Shown: piece by piece, positions 45,431-56,424 of the stretch
Layout: each line of letters begins with the position of its first letter
Position numbering within the stretch: position 1 is the first letter of the stretch
Origin: Amphibalanus amphitrite
Lineage: Eukaryota > Arthropoda > Thecostraca > Balanomorpha > Balanidae
NCBI RefSeq assembly: GCF_019059575.1
Contig: NW_024881840.1
Span: forward strand, 124,001-188,000
DNA: 64,000 nt
Direction: 5' to 3'
Made by a program: the position numbers and the translations under genes
Notes under the pieces: generated by a model
What the model was told of the DNA's origin: nothing
Database searches by the model: none
What the model saw: only the letters and a program-made list of their open reading frames with translations

Positions 45431-46615
45431 TTAACCCGCGCCCCAGTGGCGGTCTCAGCCAACTTCGCCCTAGTGGGGGGGGGGGGCATATGTTACCACC
45501 CACCTCTAACTCAAAAACTAAGAGGGCTAGAAAGACGCGGTAAAAAGCAGTCGATAGCTCTCAACGCGTACGTTTGAAAGTATTTCGGTCATTTTTCTTC
45601 TTGGAGCAATATTGGGGTCACTGGAGGTCATCAAAGGTCAAAATTTCCCAAATGTCATTATATTTTTCAGAAAACATGCTTTTATCTCAGGAACTATGAT
45701 AGCTAGAAAAACGCATGGAAAAGCAATCGATAGCTTTTGAACTCTTCTTTCGATAAGGTCATCATCAAAATTGACCTCAGGCCAACGGTTTAGCCTGCAG
45801 AGGGCAAAAACTCCAAAAATAGCTGTTTTTTCGCAAAGTGTTTTTCGACAATAACTTTTGACTAGAAGGAGCCACGACATTTCTATTGCCAGAATCGTGT
45901 TCCTCTCGACGAGACGCGTCGAATGAACTATAATTTGACCTTGAAAGGTCAACTTGAAAATTTGACCTCAGGTCAAGGTCATGACCTGACCGGAAAAGGT
46001 CATGTTGCATATCATTCGATGCGTCTCAACAAGACAAACACTATGAAACCATCCCCAGCGTTCTAACTCTTTCCAATCGCGAGTTATTGGCAAAAAACTG
46101 TTTGTAGCCTCAAATGACCTCGGATGACCTTTCTAGAGGCTATCAGCAAAAATGACACCTTGTTCATCACGGGTGGTCCAAATCATTGTGATTCTGAAAT
46201 ATTTGGACTGTTCCTATGCGTACACACGGATCTAGAGGCATTTTCATTTTTCTCCATTGACTTATAATGGTAAGGTCACGGCACTGACCTGACCTTAGGT
46301 CACGGATATAAAAAATCCGAGATATACAAATTGTAGGGGCCCATAACATCATGCAATCCACCAAGTTTGAAACCTTTCTGACAAACGCTGCAGGCTGGAC
46401 ATGATTGCAAACTTTTTTTAGGCTTGGTCAGTTAACTTGACCTGGTGACCTGACTTGACATGACCTGGGGTCGAAAATTTCACACATTGTCCAAAATTGA
46501 TGTACAAAAAGCTATGCCAAGCGGCGCGGCGCTACGCGCCGCGGTTTTTTATTTATACGCAAAAAACGCGACAGGGTGGTAACATATGCCCCCCCCCCAC
46601 TGGGGCGAAGGTTAA
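45431..46615 (+). mobile_element. TTAA-tipped non-autonomous element, 1.19 kb, complete
   Basis: TTAA lies at 45431-45434 and 46612-46615. Both ends carry the same subterminal motif in opposite orientation, GGGGGCATATGTTACCACCC. The interior at about 45781-46020 is clearly the same as in 10579-11624 and 39112-40779 (blocks around GAGACGCGTCGAATGAACTA), although tips and hairpin core differ. A truncated copy is at 26115. Confidence 0.88.
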
Positions 46616-46620
46616 ATACT

Positions 46621-48318
46621 GGGGCATTCCACGATAGATCGTACCACTTTTTCCAATTTGACACCCTCATCTCTCGGATTTTAACAATAATTGGTCTAAG
46701 GGGTAATCAGGGGCTCTGAATCCTCCTGTAACAATTTCAGGCTTATCAGATGAGTGGTTTTTGAGTTATAGTGTATAACATGTTTTGGATCTTGCGTTGC
46801 AGCCCCAAGTTTGGCGGGTTGTAACTCTGAGACGGATAATCCAAATGTCAAATGCTATAGGGCATTGAACTTGCATTGAAACAAAGAATAAAATGCATTT
46901 TTTAAATTTTGAAATATATACTATTTTTGATATATAACACCTCGAGTTTCCTTTCATTTGCATTTTTATGCCTTTGGGACCAAATTTTTTTTGAATTTTT
47001 ATTTACTTAAAAACATTTTTGGATCATTCTTAAGTAGCATGCAAAAATTTAGGAAGGTGTTCTTTCTATAAATGTACTTATTTTGCGTCACCGTAATGGT
47101 CTCGAATTGTGATTTCGGAAGAGAGCCTACAAATGGTGTGGTAAAGCTGCCTAGTGACATCACTGGTTACTGAAAGTTCAATTGAAGTCATTTTTGCCTC
47201 ACTTTTGCATTGTTGACCTTGCGTGACGTCATTCGTACGTCACTAGGGTCATAAGAGTTTTTCGTCAATAACTCTCGATCAAATTGAGCTAGAGAGACGG
47301 GAAAGCTACCAATGGACTCGGGAAGACCTTGCGAATCGAATGATGTGCAATATGATCTCATTCACCCAGCTTCGTAGCCTGACCCGACTGTTAACCATCT
47401 CTGTAGCGGCGCTGTTTGTCCAGCGCCGCGCTGGTTGGCTTTGCCGCGGACTCGGGCGGTCACGTGATGCCCGGGGGCTGGCTGCCGGCTGGGCCACCCG
47501 GTCGGGGAGCGGAGCCAAATACACGGCAGTGTGCTGACCCGAGGTCAGCGACTTAAGCTGACCTCACCAGAACAAACAGTATACCATTCGACGCGCCGGA
47601 GCTAGGCAAACACAAAGATGCTAAAATCGCGGCTCTACGACCATTTATTGCGAAGTTATCTATCAAAAACCGGACCCGTAATTTGGGTCACTTGAAATGA
47701 TCTCAGGGGTCACCAATCAACCCGAGACCTTAAAATAAGGTATCATTCGATGCATCTTGTAACGGCGCACATGCTCGTTTTTTCCGCAAGGTTCTAGCTC
47801 CATTAGAGGCGAAACGGCGAGCTGGGGTCGTACCGACCCCCGGAAACCCATTTTGTATACATTTAAATGAGGATCTTATAGAAAGAACACCTTTCTAATT
47901 TTTTGCATGTCGATTTTAAAGGACCTGAGGTTTATTTTGAAAAAAATAAAAATGGCAAAAATTTTGGTCCCAAGGGCCATTATAGACAATTTAAAAATAT
48001 ACTACGCCTTTTTTCAATATGAAAAGCTTTTCTTTCCAATTTTAAAAATACTGTATTAATCTTTGATTCATCGTTAGTTCAAAGCTGTTTACCGTTTGTT
48101 GCTTGTTTAGCTGGTTTTTGAGTTATAGCTCATCAAACTCACCCTTACAATCTGAAGTTTAGAAAATATTATGCAATGTAACTCAAAAAGTTTTCATCTG
48201 AGAAGTCTGATATTTTGGCAGGTGTTTTTGGAGCCTATGATTACCCCTTGTACCAATTTTCATTCAAATCTGAGAGATGAGGGTGACGGGCCTGGTACGA
48301 TCTATCGTGGAATGCCCC
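46621..48318. mobile_element. 1.7-kb element with ~110-bp TIRs and TACT duplication
   Basis: Long, slightly imperfect TIRs begin GGGGCATTCCACGATAGATC at 46621 and end in the complement at 48318. The match includes GTACCA, CACCCTCATCTCTC and GGGGTAATCA blocks further in. TACT flanks both sides (46617-46620 and 48319-48322). A fragment of the 19240-type element lies inside. No transposase frame; superfamily unassigned. Confidence 0.8.
47205..47842 (+). mobile_element. partial 19240-type element with a 140-bp GC-rich insert
   Basis: It parallels 19725-20240 (GTTGACCTTGCGTGA, then GACTCGGGAAGACC, then GAGGCGAAACGGCGAG) up to a GGGGTCGTACCGACCCCC hairpin at 47825-47842. About 47394-47533 is absent from the relatives and is strikingly GC-rich, so it is a separate insert. 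Confidence 0.65.
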
Positions 48319-48359
48319 TACTGTCAAATAGCCCCACTGTCTCAAATAGCCCCACCTTA

Positions 48360-48623
48360 AGGCCTGGCTACACTATGCGTTTTCTTCGTGCGTTTTTTGC
48401 GTGTTTGCGTGTTTTGCGTGATATCGTTCTAAAAAAAAGAACGATATTACGTTTTTGTGATGTTTTACACCTTAAATTTTAGTTACATAAGAGTTATATT
48501 AGCTTTTGTATATAACCAAAGTGAAAAGTATATTGTTTATAACTTTTTTTCCTAGAACGATATTACGCAAAACACGCAAACCTGCAAAAACGCACGCAGA
48601 AAACGCATAGTGTAGCCAGGCCT
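48360..48623. mobile_element. PIF/Harbinger-type MITE, 264 bp
   Basis: TIRs AGGCCTGGCTACACTATGCG and complement are flanked by TTA (48357-48359 and 48624-48626), the 3-bp duplication typical of PIF/Harbinger. The interior continues CGTTTTC..GAAAACG and holds an AGAACGATATTACG pair. It interrupts the right TIR of the MITE at 45248-48631, which joins back cleanly when it is removed. Confidence 0.8.
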
Positions 48624-48631
48624 TTACGGTA

Positions 48632-49202
48632 TATAATCAGAACATGTTATTTGCGGGGTCCGTAATATCTTATTTTCTGTGGTATATTACCAGCTTTGAA
48701 CTGTGGAGCGGAGAACATCTGCCGGTAGGTGAGTGAGGACGTCTTCTGACGGAACCGCTCGGACCTCCACACTTCACAGTGACCGCGGCACGGAATCACT
48801 CCACCTGGCCGGGATTTGCAGGGCACGTGCGAATGAAAACCTCACACCATTGCGGTGATCTGATATCTCGCTCTTTCTCGCGCGGAGAACAATTTCTCGG
48901 ATTGTTGGGTTTATTTTGATGAAAAGTGTGGCCTTAGAAAAATGGTTGATCTCCCAAGATCGAGTTTTATAATGACATTTGATAGTAGTCTCGGTCTTCC
49001 TTCCTCTTAGCGGTACAGTCAAGCTGAGAGTTTTCTTTTCTTTTCTAAATGTTCAGGCATGGTCGTATCTTTCGTGCCATCTAATATATGTTATATGCAA
49101 TTCAGTTGTATTTTTAAAATGCGATTGTCGCCAAATATAACCATAACGTGACCCATGGTTTTGATCCTCCCCGGCCCGCGCTCTCCCTTTTCTACGAATA
49201 TG
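48632..49202. other. intron 2, unclassified
   Basis: No feature is recognised. Confidence 0.3.
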
Positions 49203-49204
49203 TA

Positions 49205-50200
49205 CAGGGTCCGGCAAAAGTCTTGACGTATTTTTAAAATCATTCCACACTTCAAGCCATTGTAAATAAAAAAGTTGTTCAGCGCTCAATGTATTGTCCA
49301 CGGACAAGCAAACACTTGCGAACACGGTTCGGCATACTGGCCACGAGAATGGAGAGCACAGACGGCTGGATTCGTGACCACGCAGACTTTAGCTGCGTCT
49401 CCCGCTGCTCGAGGTTGGTTGCTGGCTTCTGTTTGTCGAGGTCTTGCTGGACGATCGCCCACAGCTTTTCAATGGGATTTAGGTCGGAACTGTTCCCCGG
49501 CCACTCCTCCTTCACCCAGAAGTGCGGGAGGTTGTCTCAGCACCACTGCTGGGCTGTGGCAGAGCGATGCACTGGAGCCCCTTCCTGCATGAAGATGGCT
49601 TTCGACCTCTCAGCCACCATTCGTCGCTTCAGAACAGAGCTGTTTCTGGGATTTCCTCCGAGATGGTCTCCACATAATACTTGGTGGCCACCTTCGTCTT
49701 GGGCGGAATGACGTGGAGCAGCTCACTGAGCACTTGATGCGACATCATCCCCCACACCATCAACTTCGCTGGGCATTTGACGGAAGGAGCTGTGGGCACA
49801 CTGGCTGCGTCGGGCGCCCAAATGCGGCCATTCTGACGAGTTGGTGGGTGTTAAGTGCTTCCACCACCTTTGCACTGGTCGGAGAGGGGCGCCGACATTA
49901 TTCGCGACCAGACTTTGCGACATTCCCGCTTGAATCATGCCGATGGCTCGATTCCTGAGACTGACATCGTAATATTTGACCATGGTGTTTTCAGCCTTCA
50001 TTTCAACTGCACGCTCGCTACTCAAATGACCTCGCACAATCAGCCGCTGACCCTTAGGTTATCTGTGGTCTCATACCCCGGGGCACAATAGATGCGCTGA
50101 CACAATGGCGTTCAAAGCAAAACGCTGGGTGGGGCAAAACGCGCCTGGGAAGACACAGAAACTAGAATACCACATACGACAAGACTTTTGCCGGACCCTG
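49205..50200 (-). mobile_element. Tc1/mariner element, 996 bp, inactive
   Basis: The TIRs are CAGGGTCCGGCAAAAGTCTTG and complement. TA flanks both sides (49203-49204, 50201-50202). A decayed transposase occupies most of the length on the minus strand. Confidence 0.92.
49279..50037 (-). pseudogene. Tc1/mariner transposase, broken
   Basis: The N-terminal part (about 50037-49723) has a helix-turn-helix with VSLRNRAIGMIQAGMS and VQRWWKH. After a gap with at least one frameshift near 49630, the core reads IFMQEGAPVHRS. There a Glu stands in for the usual catalytic Asp of the QDGAPAH motif. Then comes an in-frame TGA and finally EWPGNSSDLNPIEKLW, the conserved second half of the DDE region, to a stop near 49279. 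The full-length size (about 250 codons) is short for the family (about 340), so internal deletion is also likely. It is not functional. Confidence 0.85.
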
Positions 50201-50202
50201 TA

Positions 50203-51852
50203 GGTAAGATTGCTGTAATCCAGTTTTCGATAAGCGTGGGGATAATGTCTTTATCAGACATTGATGTGGAACGCATCAGAGGCGTCATATCGTTTTCATT
50301 AGTGATTAGCCCAGGTCGATAGTATCTCATCATGCAACCGCGAAATTCGTACTTAGTTAGCTTGCTATCGCATGTGGGAAGTTGATTGTATCTGTGGCTT
50401 TCGCCCACACGGCATTGTTTTTCTCATTATTGATGGTAATTCTAGGATGCATTGTGTTCCATAGCCATAAGTCAATTGTCATTGGTTAAGATAAGAAAGA
50501 CATCAAAAATGAACTCTTGTGGTCAATATTTTTATGCGCCAAACCTGTGCTATCCGTCCGTTTGGCTCGAGCCGAATCGGGCCGGAGGAAAATATGTCGG
50601 CCGTTACTCTGTTGCGGTTTTGCCGTCTCGGGATGCTGCGTTTTTTACGGAGCGCTGGAATGTCCTCTGGCATACCTCAGGTGCGCCTCCAACTTGGCCG
50701 GCCAGCGCTGGCGGAACGGCGAGGTACAAATCCATCAGCCAGATGGCATGCTAGTTATCCGATTCTGATCTCATTTTTTGCCAGTTATTCGGTGCCTCAT
50801 TTCTCAAAATCAAGTCCCATGAGAGAAATAACTTCATTTATGTTTAGTAATTGGCACACGATCATGCTTTATTACGGTCGGGACCGTTGTTTGTGACCTC
50901 GAAGTTAACGGTAGGCCTCTGCGATAATTTAGTGGTACTTGGTATTGCACACCGTCGCCGCTAATGATTGTTCAGAATCGCCAGGAGAGCAGCGATTTTA
51001 TTTTTAAGAGTGTGCTCGTAAATTTCACCCATGTTTGACAAATGTCGCCGCGGCCCCTGTGTGCACAACTCTCTCGTGCATTGTGCCATGAGGCCGCAGT
51101 ACCTGTTATCGTCCATTAGCCTGGCTCGGCGCTGTCAGGTGCCATCCCGGCTGACTGGGGCGGCAGCGGAGAGCGGAGGAACGTGGCGGTGCGAGTCTCC
51201 GCCAGAGGCCAGATCAGTGGCCGGCTGAGACAACTAACGCTGCATCTGCATCCGTACCGGGATATAGCATGCGGCAGGAATTTTTCAGCAAGTTGTGTAA
51301 AATACCAAAATTTTCAACTGTTTATTATGTTGGTCTTACCATTTCTTACCATACCATTGTCGATCTTATCATTTCTTAGATAGCCAAATTTGATAAATTT
51401 ATGCTACAATTTCCCTCGCCCGGTGCCAAACACAGGAAAGTAAATGCTTTAGCACTGCCTGTGTTAGAGTTGCAGAGTTCTGAAAATTTGAATTTAAGTT
51501 TATGTTTTGAAGCTCGCCACCAATCTTCAACCGGGTGGAATCCTCTGTCCAAAAATAAGGTAGTGTGTAGTGTGCCAATACGTTTTATAGATACCTTCTG
51601 GGAGAACTTATTGCTACAGCTCATGGTATTTACTCTCCGTTATGGGTTGCTTTCTTCTGTAGTGTATTCTTGATGAAATTTTCAAGCACGATGTCAATCA
51701 TCTTCTTAAACTGCTTGAGCTCGAGTAAGCATAACATCTTTCTGTTGTACTGACGCGCAGTTGCCGGGTTCCACATTGCATTCTATGCCGGAACATCTGA
51801 CATTCCTCCCTCTTCAACATGCCGAGCTTTTGAAGCGCGATTCTGGCTTGAT
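50203..51852. other. intron 2, unclassified
   Basis: Short frames only (for example 50519-50896 plus). No motif is recognised. Confidence 0.3.
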
Positions 51853-51853
51853 C

Positions 51854-51961
51854 GGACGCGGGACGCTCCATTAGTGGAAGGAATTGTTGGAGGATGAGAT
51901 GTCTGTCGGACGCGGGACGCTCCATTAGTGGAAGGAATTGTTGGAGGATGAGATGTCAGCT
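51854..51961. repeat. 54-bp direct tandem duplication
   Basis: Two adjacent units containing GACGCGGGACGCTCCATTAG and GAAGGAATTGTTGGAGGATG are nearly identical, differing only at the unit ends. Confidence 0.95.
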
Positions 51962-54067
51962 ACCTGCCGCGACACGGCACCTGTCGGTAGGTCGGGACGG
52001 GCGGCGCAGCCAGCCAGTTAAGCTGAGCTGGCCGCAATGCCCCGGCCTGGCGTGTAATTCCAGTGCGGCCGACCACCGCAGCAGCCGGCAGCGGGACGTG
52101 GCGCGAGGTGATATTGGTTTCACTCTGATCGTGACTTCATGCTGTGGTGTGTACTGTTGTGGTGTGCCGTGATTCTGTAAATAATTTCTTACAAGCTCCT
52201 CCTGTCAACTATACAGTGCTTTTGGTCACTTGTATTACGTCACCCATGTTGATGTGAAAATTTTCAACGCTTCGAGTATTCGTCTACATAGTTAGCATTA
52301 ACTAGAGGAGATGAACAAATCTGACATCTGCAGGAATGTCAATATGATTTTTCATTATTGAAAATGAACAGTATCTGCCACGCGAAATTGGTTGTGTTTT
52401 TTATGTGGCCTATATGACGTGTAAAACAATGTCGGATGCTGTTGTGCGCCACGCCGTTTTACCCACCCTTCCTCTTTTCATCCCATTCATGGTGTTCGTG
52501 AGGATCCTCACGGACGACCCCCTCAGCCCAGGTGTTGTAGGTAATGTCACGGTGGGTATGCAAATACGCAGCAGGAAAAGTAACGTGCCAGCCTTGCATC
52601 CAGATAACGTGAACCTTTGCTGCCACGCTACGGTACGGCTGAGTGGTTTAAGAAATGGGATTTGTTTTATATGATTTTATTTTTTAATGAGGCTGCTGCG
52701 GGCCCGTATCAACGTCAGAAACATCGCCGCAATCGGACATGACGTAGGAAATTTTCCAAATGTTACCTGTTGGCTGTTGGAAATTTCCAGGGATCCGTTT
52801 TTCGTTCCGTAGGCTCCAAATAACCCAGCAATGTCGTTCACAATCACGCGCGTTGCCGCACCATTACGCACGATAAGCCACCGCCGTTGCGACTTTTGCG
52901 ATACTTTGCCGTATCTTCTTACAGAACAGCTGCTATGCAATCTGAGTGTGTAGCATGGACTACATTCGCCACGGAGCGGGCCGGGTCTGTTGTTGGTAGG
53001 GCCGTAGTCTCTGCGGCCGCGGAGCGCGCGGCACCGCGGCGGGCTGACCCCGACTCCCGTGGTCGAGGTGGGAGCTGGTGTCGCCGGTTTCTCCACTTTG
53101 TGGTCTGCTAGTGCCCTGAACGAACTTCGCCACCTAGGCCGGCTGATAGTTAAGGAGACATCGCAACCTGCCTCCGAGGGGGCGGTAGATGACTGATGTA
53201 TTTATGGTGTCACTGGGTGCATTTTCGCTTCGGATTGTTTATGCATGCTTGATGTTTTTGTATCATATCAATATGTAGCTGTATGTGCTGGACTCCTCGA
53301 CGAACAATGATGGCCACCTAAAAATGAAAAGAGTTTTGATACCCTGCTGTCTAATTACATAACCGTCCCGGTACCGCACCGGGATGGGAATCGGCCTGTT
53401 AGCCTCTCCCCAAATCACCCGTCAATCTCTGCCGGCCGGCCTGAGCGGCTCGCTGCGGCGTCCCTCGTTCCGCGGCCATTGAGCCGCCGCGCGCACTGCC
53501 GGCTGGAGCCGACACCCGATCACAGCCGCGGTCAGCCGCCGCGCAGACCACCGGCGTCAAAAGACCCGGTCACAGGCTCCGCCATATCGGCCCAAATCGA
53601 CTTTCCCGGGACAGATTGGCAGTCACACCAACCTGCAGTGTAGCCAGATACCCAGCCAGCCTGCCCGGCTGGGACTGAATACCGGGGACGGGGTAATCGA
53701 CTCCGACTCTGACTCCGTCCGGGCCTCAGCGGTCAGGCATGGAATCCCGGCCCCTCGCACTCCCTCCATTTACCCAGGAGTGGCATTGACTGCTGACGGC
53801 GGCCGGCCTCAGAGATGACTGCCGGGCCTCAGGAGGAGCGTCTCTAGCCTACCCTTGTGTATCCAGTGCAGCTATCAGCCTCTGGATGTGTGCATTGGGC
53901 ATTGGGCACTGCGCTCTTAGCGACAGAGTATACCTCTGCGAATCTGATGGAGCATTCAGTGAGCAGCTGTATAGAGCTGTCGGCCACCGCCGGAGATATG
54001 TTTTCCGTGTGTGTGAGTGTATGGTGGCCGGCGTGTGCGGTCGGATAACGCGGCCGTCTGTTGACAG
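51962..54067. other. intron 2 end, unclassified
   Basis: Frames at 52677-53096 and 52887-53111 overlap on opposite strands and lack motifs. About 53360-53850 is GC-rich. No exon with matching phase is seen before 54068. Confidence 0.3.
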
Positions 54068-54205
54068 GACGATCCCCAGCCAGGGCAACACGGCCGAGAT
54101 ACGTCTGCAGGTGCTGCACCGCAACTTCCTGGGCGTGGACGAGTTCCTCGGACAGACCTCCATCCCGCTGGCCGACTTTGATGTCTACGAGCTGCCGCGC
54201 AACAG
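54068..54205 (+). CDS. Rab11-FIP: Rab11-FIP coding exon 3 (C2 domain)
   Basis: Acceptor TTGACAG|G and donor AG|GTAACG bound 138 bp. The first base completes CT+G (Leu) from exon 2, and AG is left for exon 4. It encodes the last C2 strands, with IRLQVLHRNFLGVDEFLGQ and IPLADFD. FLG..D.FLG is a strong signature of the Rab11-FIP C2 domain. Reading frame and phase match both neighbours exactly. Confidence 0.93.
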
Positions 54206-55210
54206 GTAACGGAGACCGGCAGAGTGGCCACGTCAGACGCCGACCAGGATCACCCAATATTACTTGAGGTGGTCAAACGGCGCTCTGGAGATTTCATAGA
54301 GGAAAACCTGTTACGGTTTACTGAATTTTGAATACCAGAGCCATTTTATCTTACTTTTGAAACACTGCTTCCGAAATATAAGAGCACGAGTAAAGATAAA
54401 GAAAATAAGCGGTTTATCAGCGCTCCTAAAAATTTGCCGAAAAGTCGTCCTGGTACTTCCCTCGTCAATACGTCGAGTTTTTTTCTGTGAACATGTGATA
54501 AGGACGGCTCGGGCCGTGGTCAGTGTGCTCAGTCTGGTTGACACTCGGGATTGCGGGAATGATCGTGATGCCTGCATTGGGCGTAAGCTGTAAACACCCC
54601 GGTCGGCCGGGCGCGTTGGCACGGGGCTGTGGCTCCGGAGTCGCCTCCCGCCGCCCACCACCCGCCGGACTGTTGCTATGCCGCCCTCGGGCCGGGAGAA
54701 CCGGAGACTCAGACTAGCGGTTCCCCCGGACCGATTGGAGCAGAGGGCCGCGCTTTACCCGCCAGCACCCCTCCCTTCGGACGGAGCTTCACTGAAAAGC
54801 CGCTTTAGCTGCTCTGAATACAGGCTGGTGGGTGAAGTGCACTCGGTTCACGCAGCTGGCCGACCGAACGGCTGCTGACGGGATCATGCAATGATTTATG
54901 CATCTAGGTGATTGGACAACGATGTGGGATTTCCAGTATCTGTCCAGAACCAGGTGCATGAAAAACTGACAGGACACAAATGTACATTGTATCGCCTTAC
55001 GACCACCTTTTCCTTTTGTTTTATTGGAAGTGCACTGGCATGATTTGTTTTATCACGCGTTGTTCATTCCATTTTCTGTTGGACCATGTCTTTCTAAACT
55101 TATTATGTCATCATAACCAGATGCATGACACCAAACATGTCACTGTTGCGTTTTCTGCGTCCTACCGCCTGTTTGGCGCCGTGCTGACCTCTCCTGTCTC
55201 ACTCCTGCAG
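54206..55210. other. intron 3 (1.0 kb)
   Basis: The shortest visible intron. No mobile element is recognised. The acceptor tract CTCCTGTCTCACTCCTGCAG is strong. Confidence 0.6.
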
Positions 55211-55446
55211 AACGTACCAGCTACACAGCAAGCCGGAGAAGAAGGACAACAAGCCGCGCGGTGAGCTCGAGGTGCGCCTGGGCTTCACGGTGAAGGCCGC
55301 CTCGTCGAGCACGGCCGACCTGCGCGCGGGCGAGAAGCTGCGCTCGTCGCTGGTCAGCCTGCCCAAGGTGGCCGGCCACCTGGGCGGCAGCCTGGCCAGC
55401 CTGGGCCACAAGAAGAAGAGCATCAAGAAGCTGGCCTCGTCGGTCG
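55211..55446 (+). CDS. Rab11-FIP: Rab11-FIP coding exon 4 (end of C2, basic Ser-rich linker)
   Basis: Acceptor TCCTGCAG|A and donor GTCG|GTGAGT bound 236 bp. The first base completes AG+A (Arg). The exon encodes TYQLHSKPEKKDNKPRGELE, then VRLGFTVK, which closes the C2 domain. A basic, Ser/Leu-rich segment follows (SLVSLPKVAGHLGGSLASLG, then HKKKSIKKLASSV) of a kind found after the C2 domain in this family. Codons are nearly all GC-ending. One base is left over (phase 1). Confidence 0.93.
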
Positions 55447-56109
55447 GTGAGTGCGGGGAGACGGGACAGTGGCGCTGGGGATCTGAGTGGAAAGAAGGGA
55501 TTCGTTGTGTGAGAGTGAGAGAGCTCGGGGTGTTAGCCACTTTCTGTAATGTCCTCGCCCGGACGGTCACCCGCCGCAACGGTAGTGTATCGGTAGTCTG
55601 AGAATATGGCTGCCACAGCATACCGCCGTCAGAAATAAGATAGGATCATGGTTCCCCTGCGTAGAGCGTCCCTGCCGACACCATGGGGAAAATGGGGAGA
55701 ATGCATTGAACATCTGCTTTACCATGCTCGGTTCCAGGGAACCCTAGCTAGGACAGGGTCATTAGTCTGGATCATGTGTCCATTCAAAAAGTGATTGTCT
55801 TTATTTTATTTTCTTATGCAGTTTTAGATAAAGAGTACGCTGTTGGGAAATACGACGGGTTTGAGACGATTTATGTTTCGCTACTGCATATTTCGTGGTT
55901 TTGGAGCCCTGGAGTATTGCAGGTATTTCAACTTTCATTTTAATTCAAATGTTGGCTTAGCTGTTTAGCTTTGTGGTGGCCTTGGCGGGAAGCGTGTTTA
56001 ATGCCGCTATCTACGTCTTGTGTCGCCGGCTGCCCGGTGTGGTATGCGCGGCGCGACGTCCCGGCGCCCACCTGTGTCCGTCATTCCGGGGACGTGACCC
56101 GGTGCATAT
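55447..56109. other. intron 4, part before the Gypsy element
   Basis: No feature beyond the donor is recognised. Intron 4 spans 55447-62253. Confidence 0.4.
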
Positions 56110-56300
56110 ATGGGTTAATGGTATGAGTTAAAATAATACTTTTAGTTTTAAGTTTTATTTGCAGTTAGAAACACGACTTTTGTATTTGAAGTGATTATGA
56201 ATATCTAATCTTTTTTACATTTTTCGCTGAACCAAAATTACACATACAGCACAAACTCAAGTATTGTGTGTACCTCCGCTCAGGGATGTGGGTCACCACA
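56110..56300 (-). repeat. Gypsy 3' LTR (191 bp)
   Basis: Starts ATGGGTTAATGG and ends GGGTCACCACA on the plus strand. By eye it is identical to 61289-61479. A short purine stretch on the element strand (GGGGAAG, 56305-56311) lies next to it and may be the polypurine primer. Confidence 0.93.
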
Positions 56301-56424
56301 GGTACTTCCCCACCTAGAACGGAGTTACGTAGTGTGCTGACATTGTGCCAATCAACGTAACACGTCACAGATAACACAATCTGAAAAAAATCACAACTAC
56401 AGCATCGTTTTTCTGGGTTCCACC

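Larger units (their letters stand above)
45248..48631. mobile_element. GGGGCTATTTGAGACA MITE split by three other elements
   Basis: The left end reads TACCGTAAAGTGGGGCTATT and then a second GTGGGGCTATTTGAGACA. The right end carries the inverse pair at 48323-48355 and finishes in TTTACGGTA at 48631. Removing the TTAA element (45431-46615), the TACT-flanked element (46621-48318) and the TTA-flanked MITE (48360-48623) leaves a MITE of about 0.23 kb whose TIRs and TA flanks then fit. TA flanks suggest a Tc1/mariner-type origin. Confidence 0.75.
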
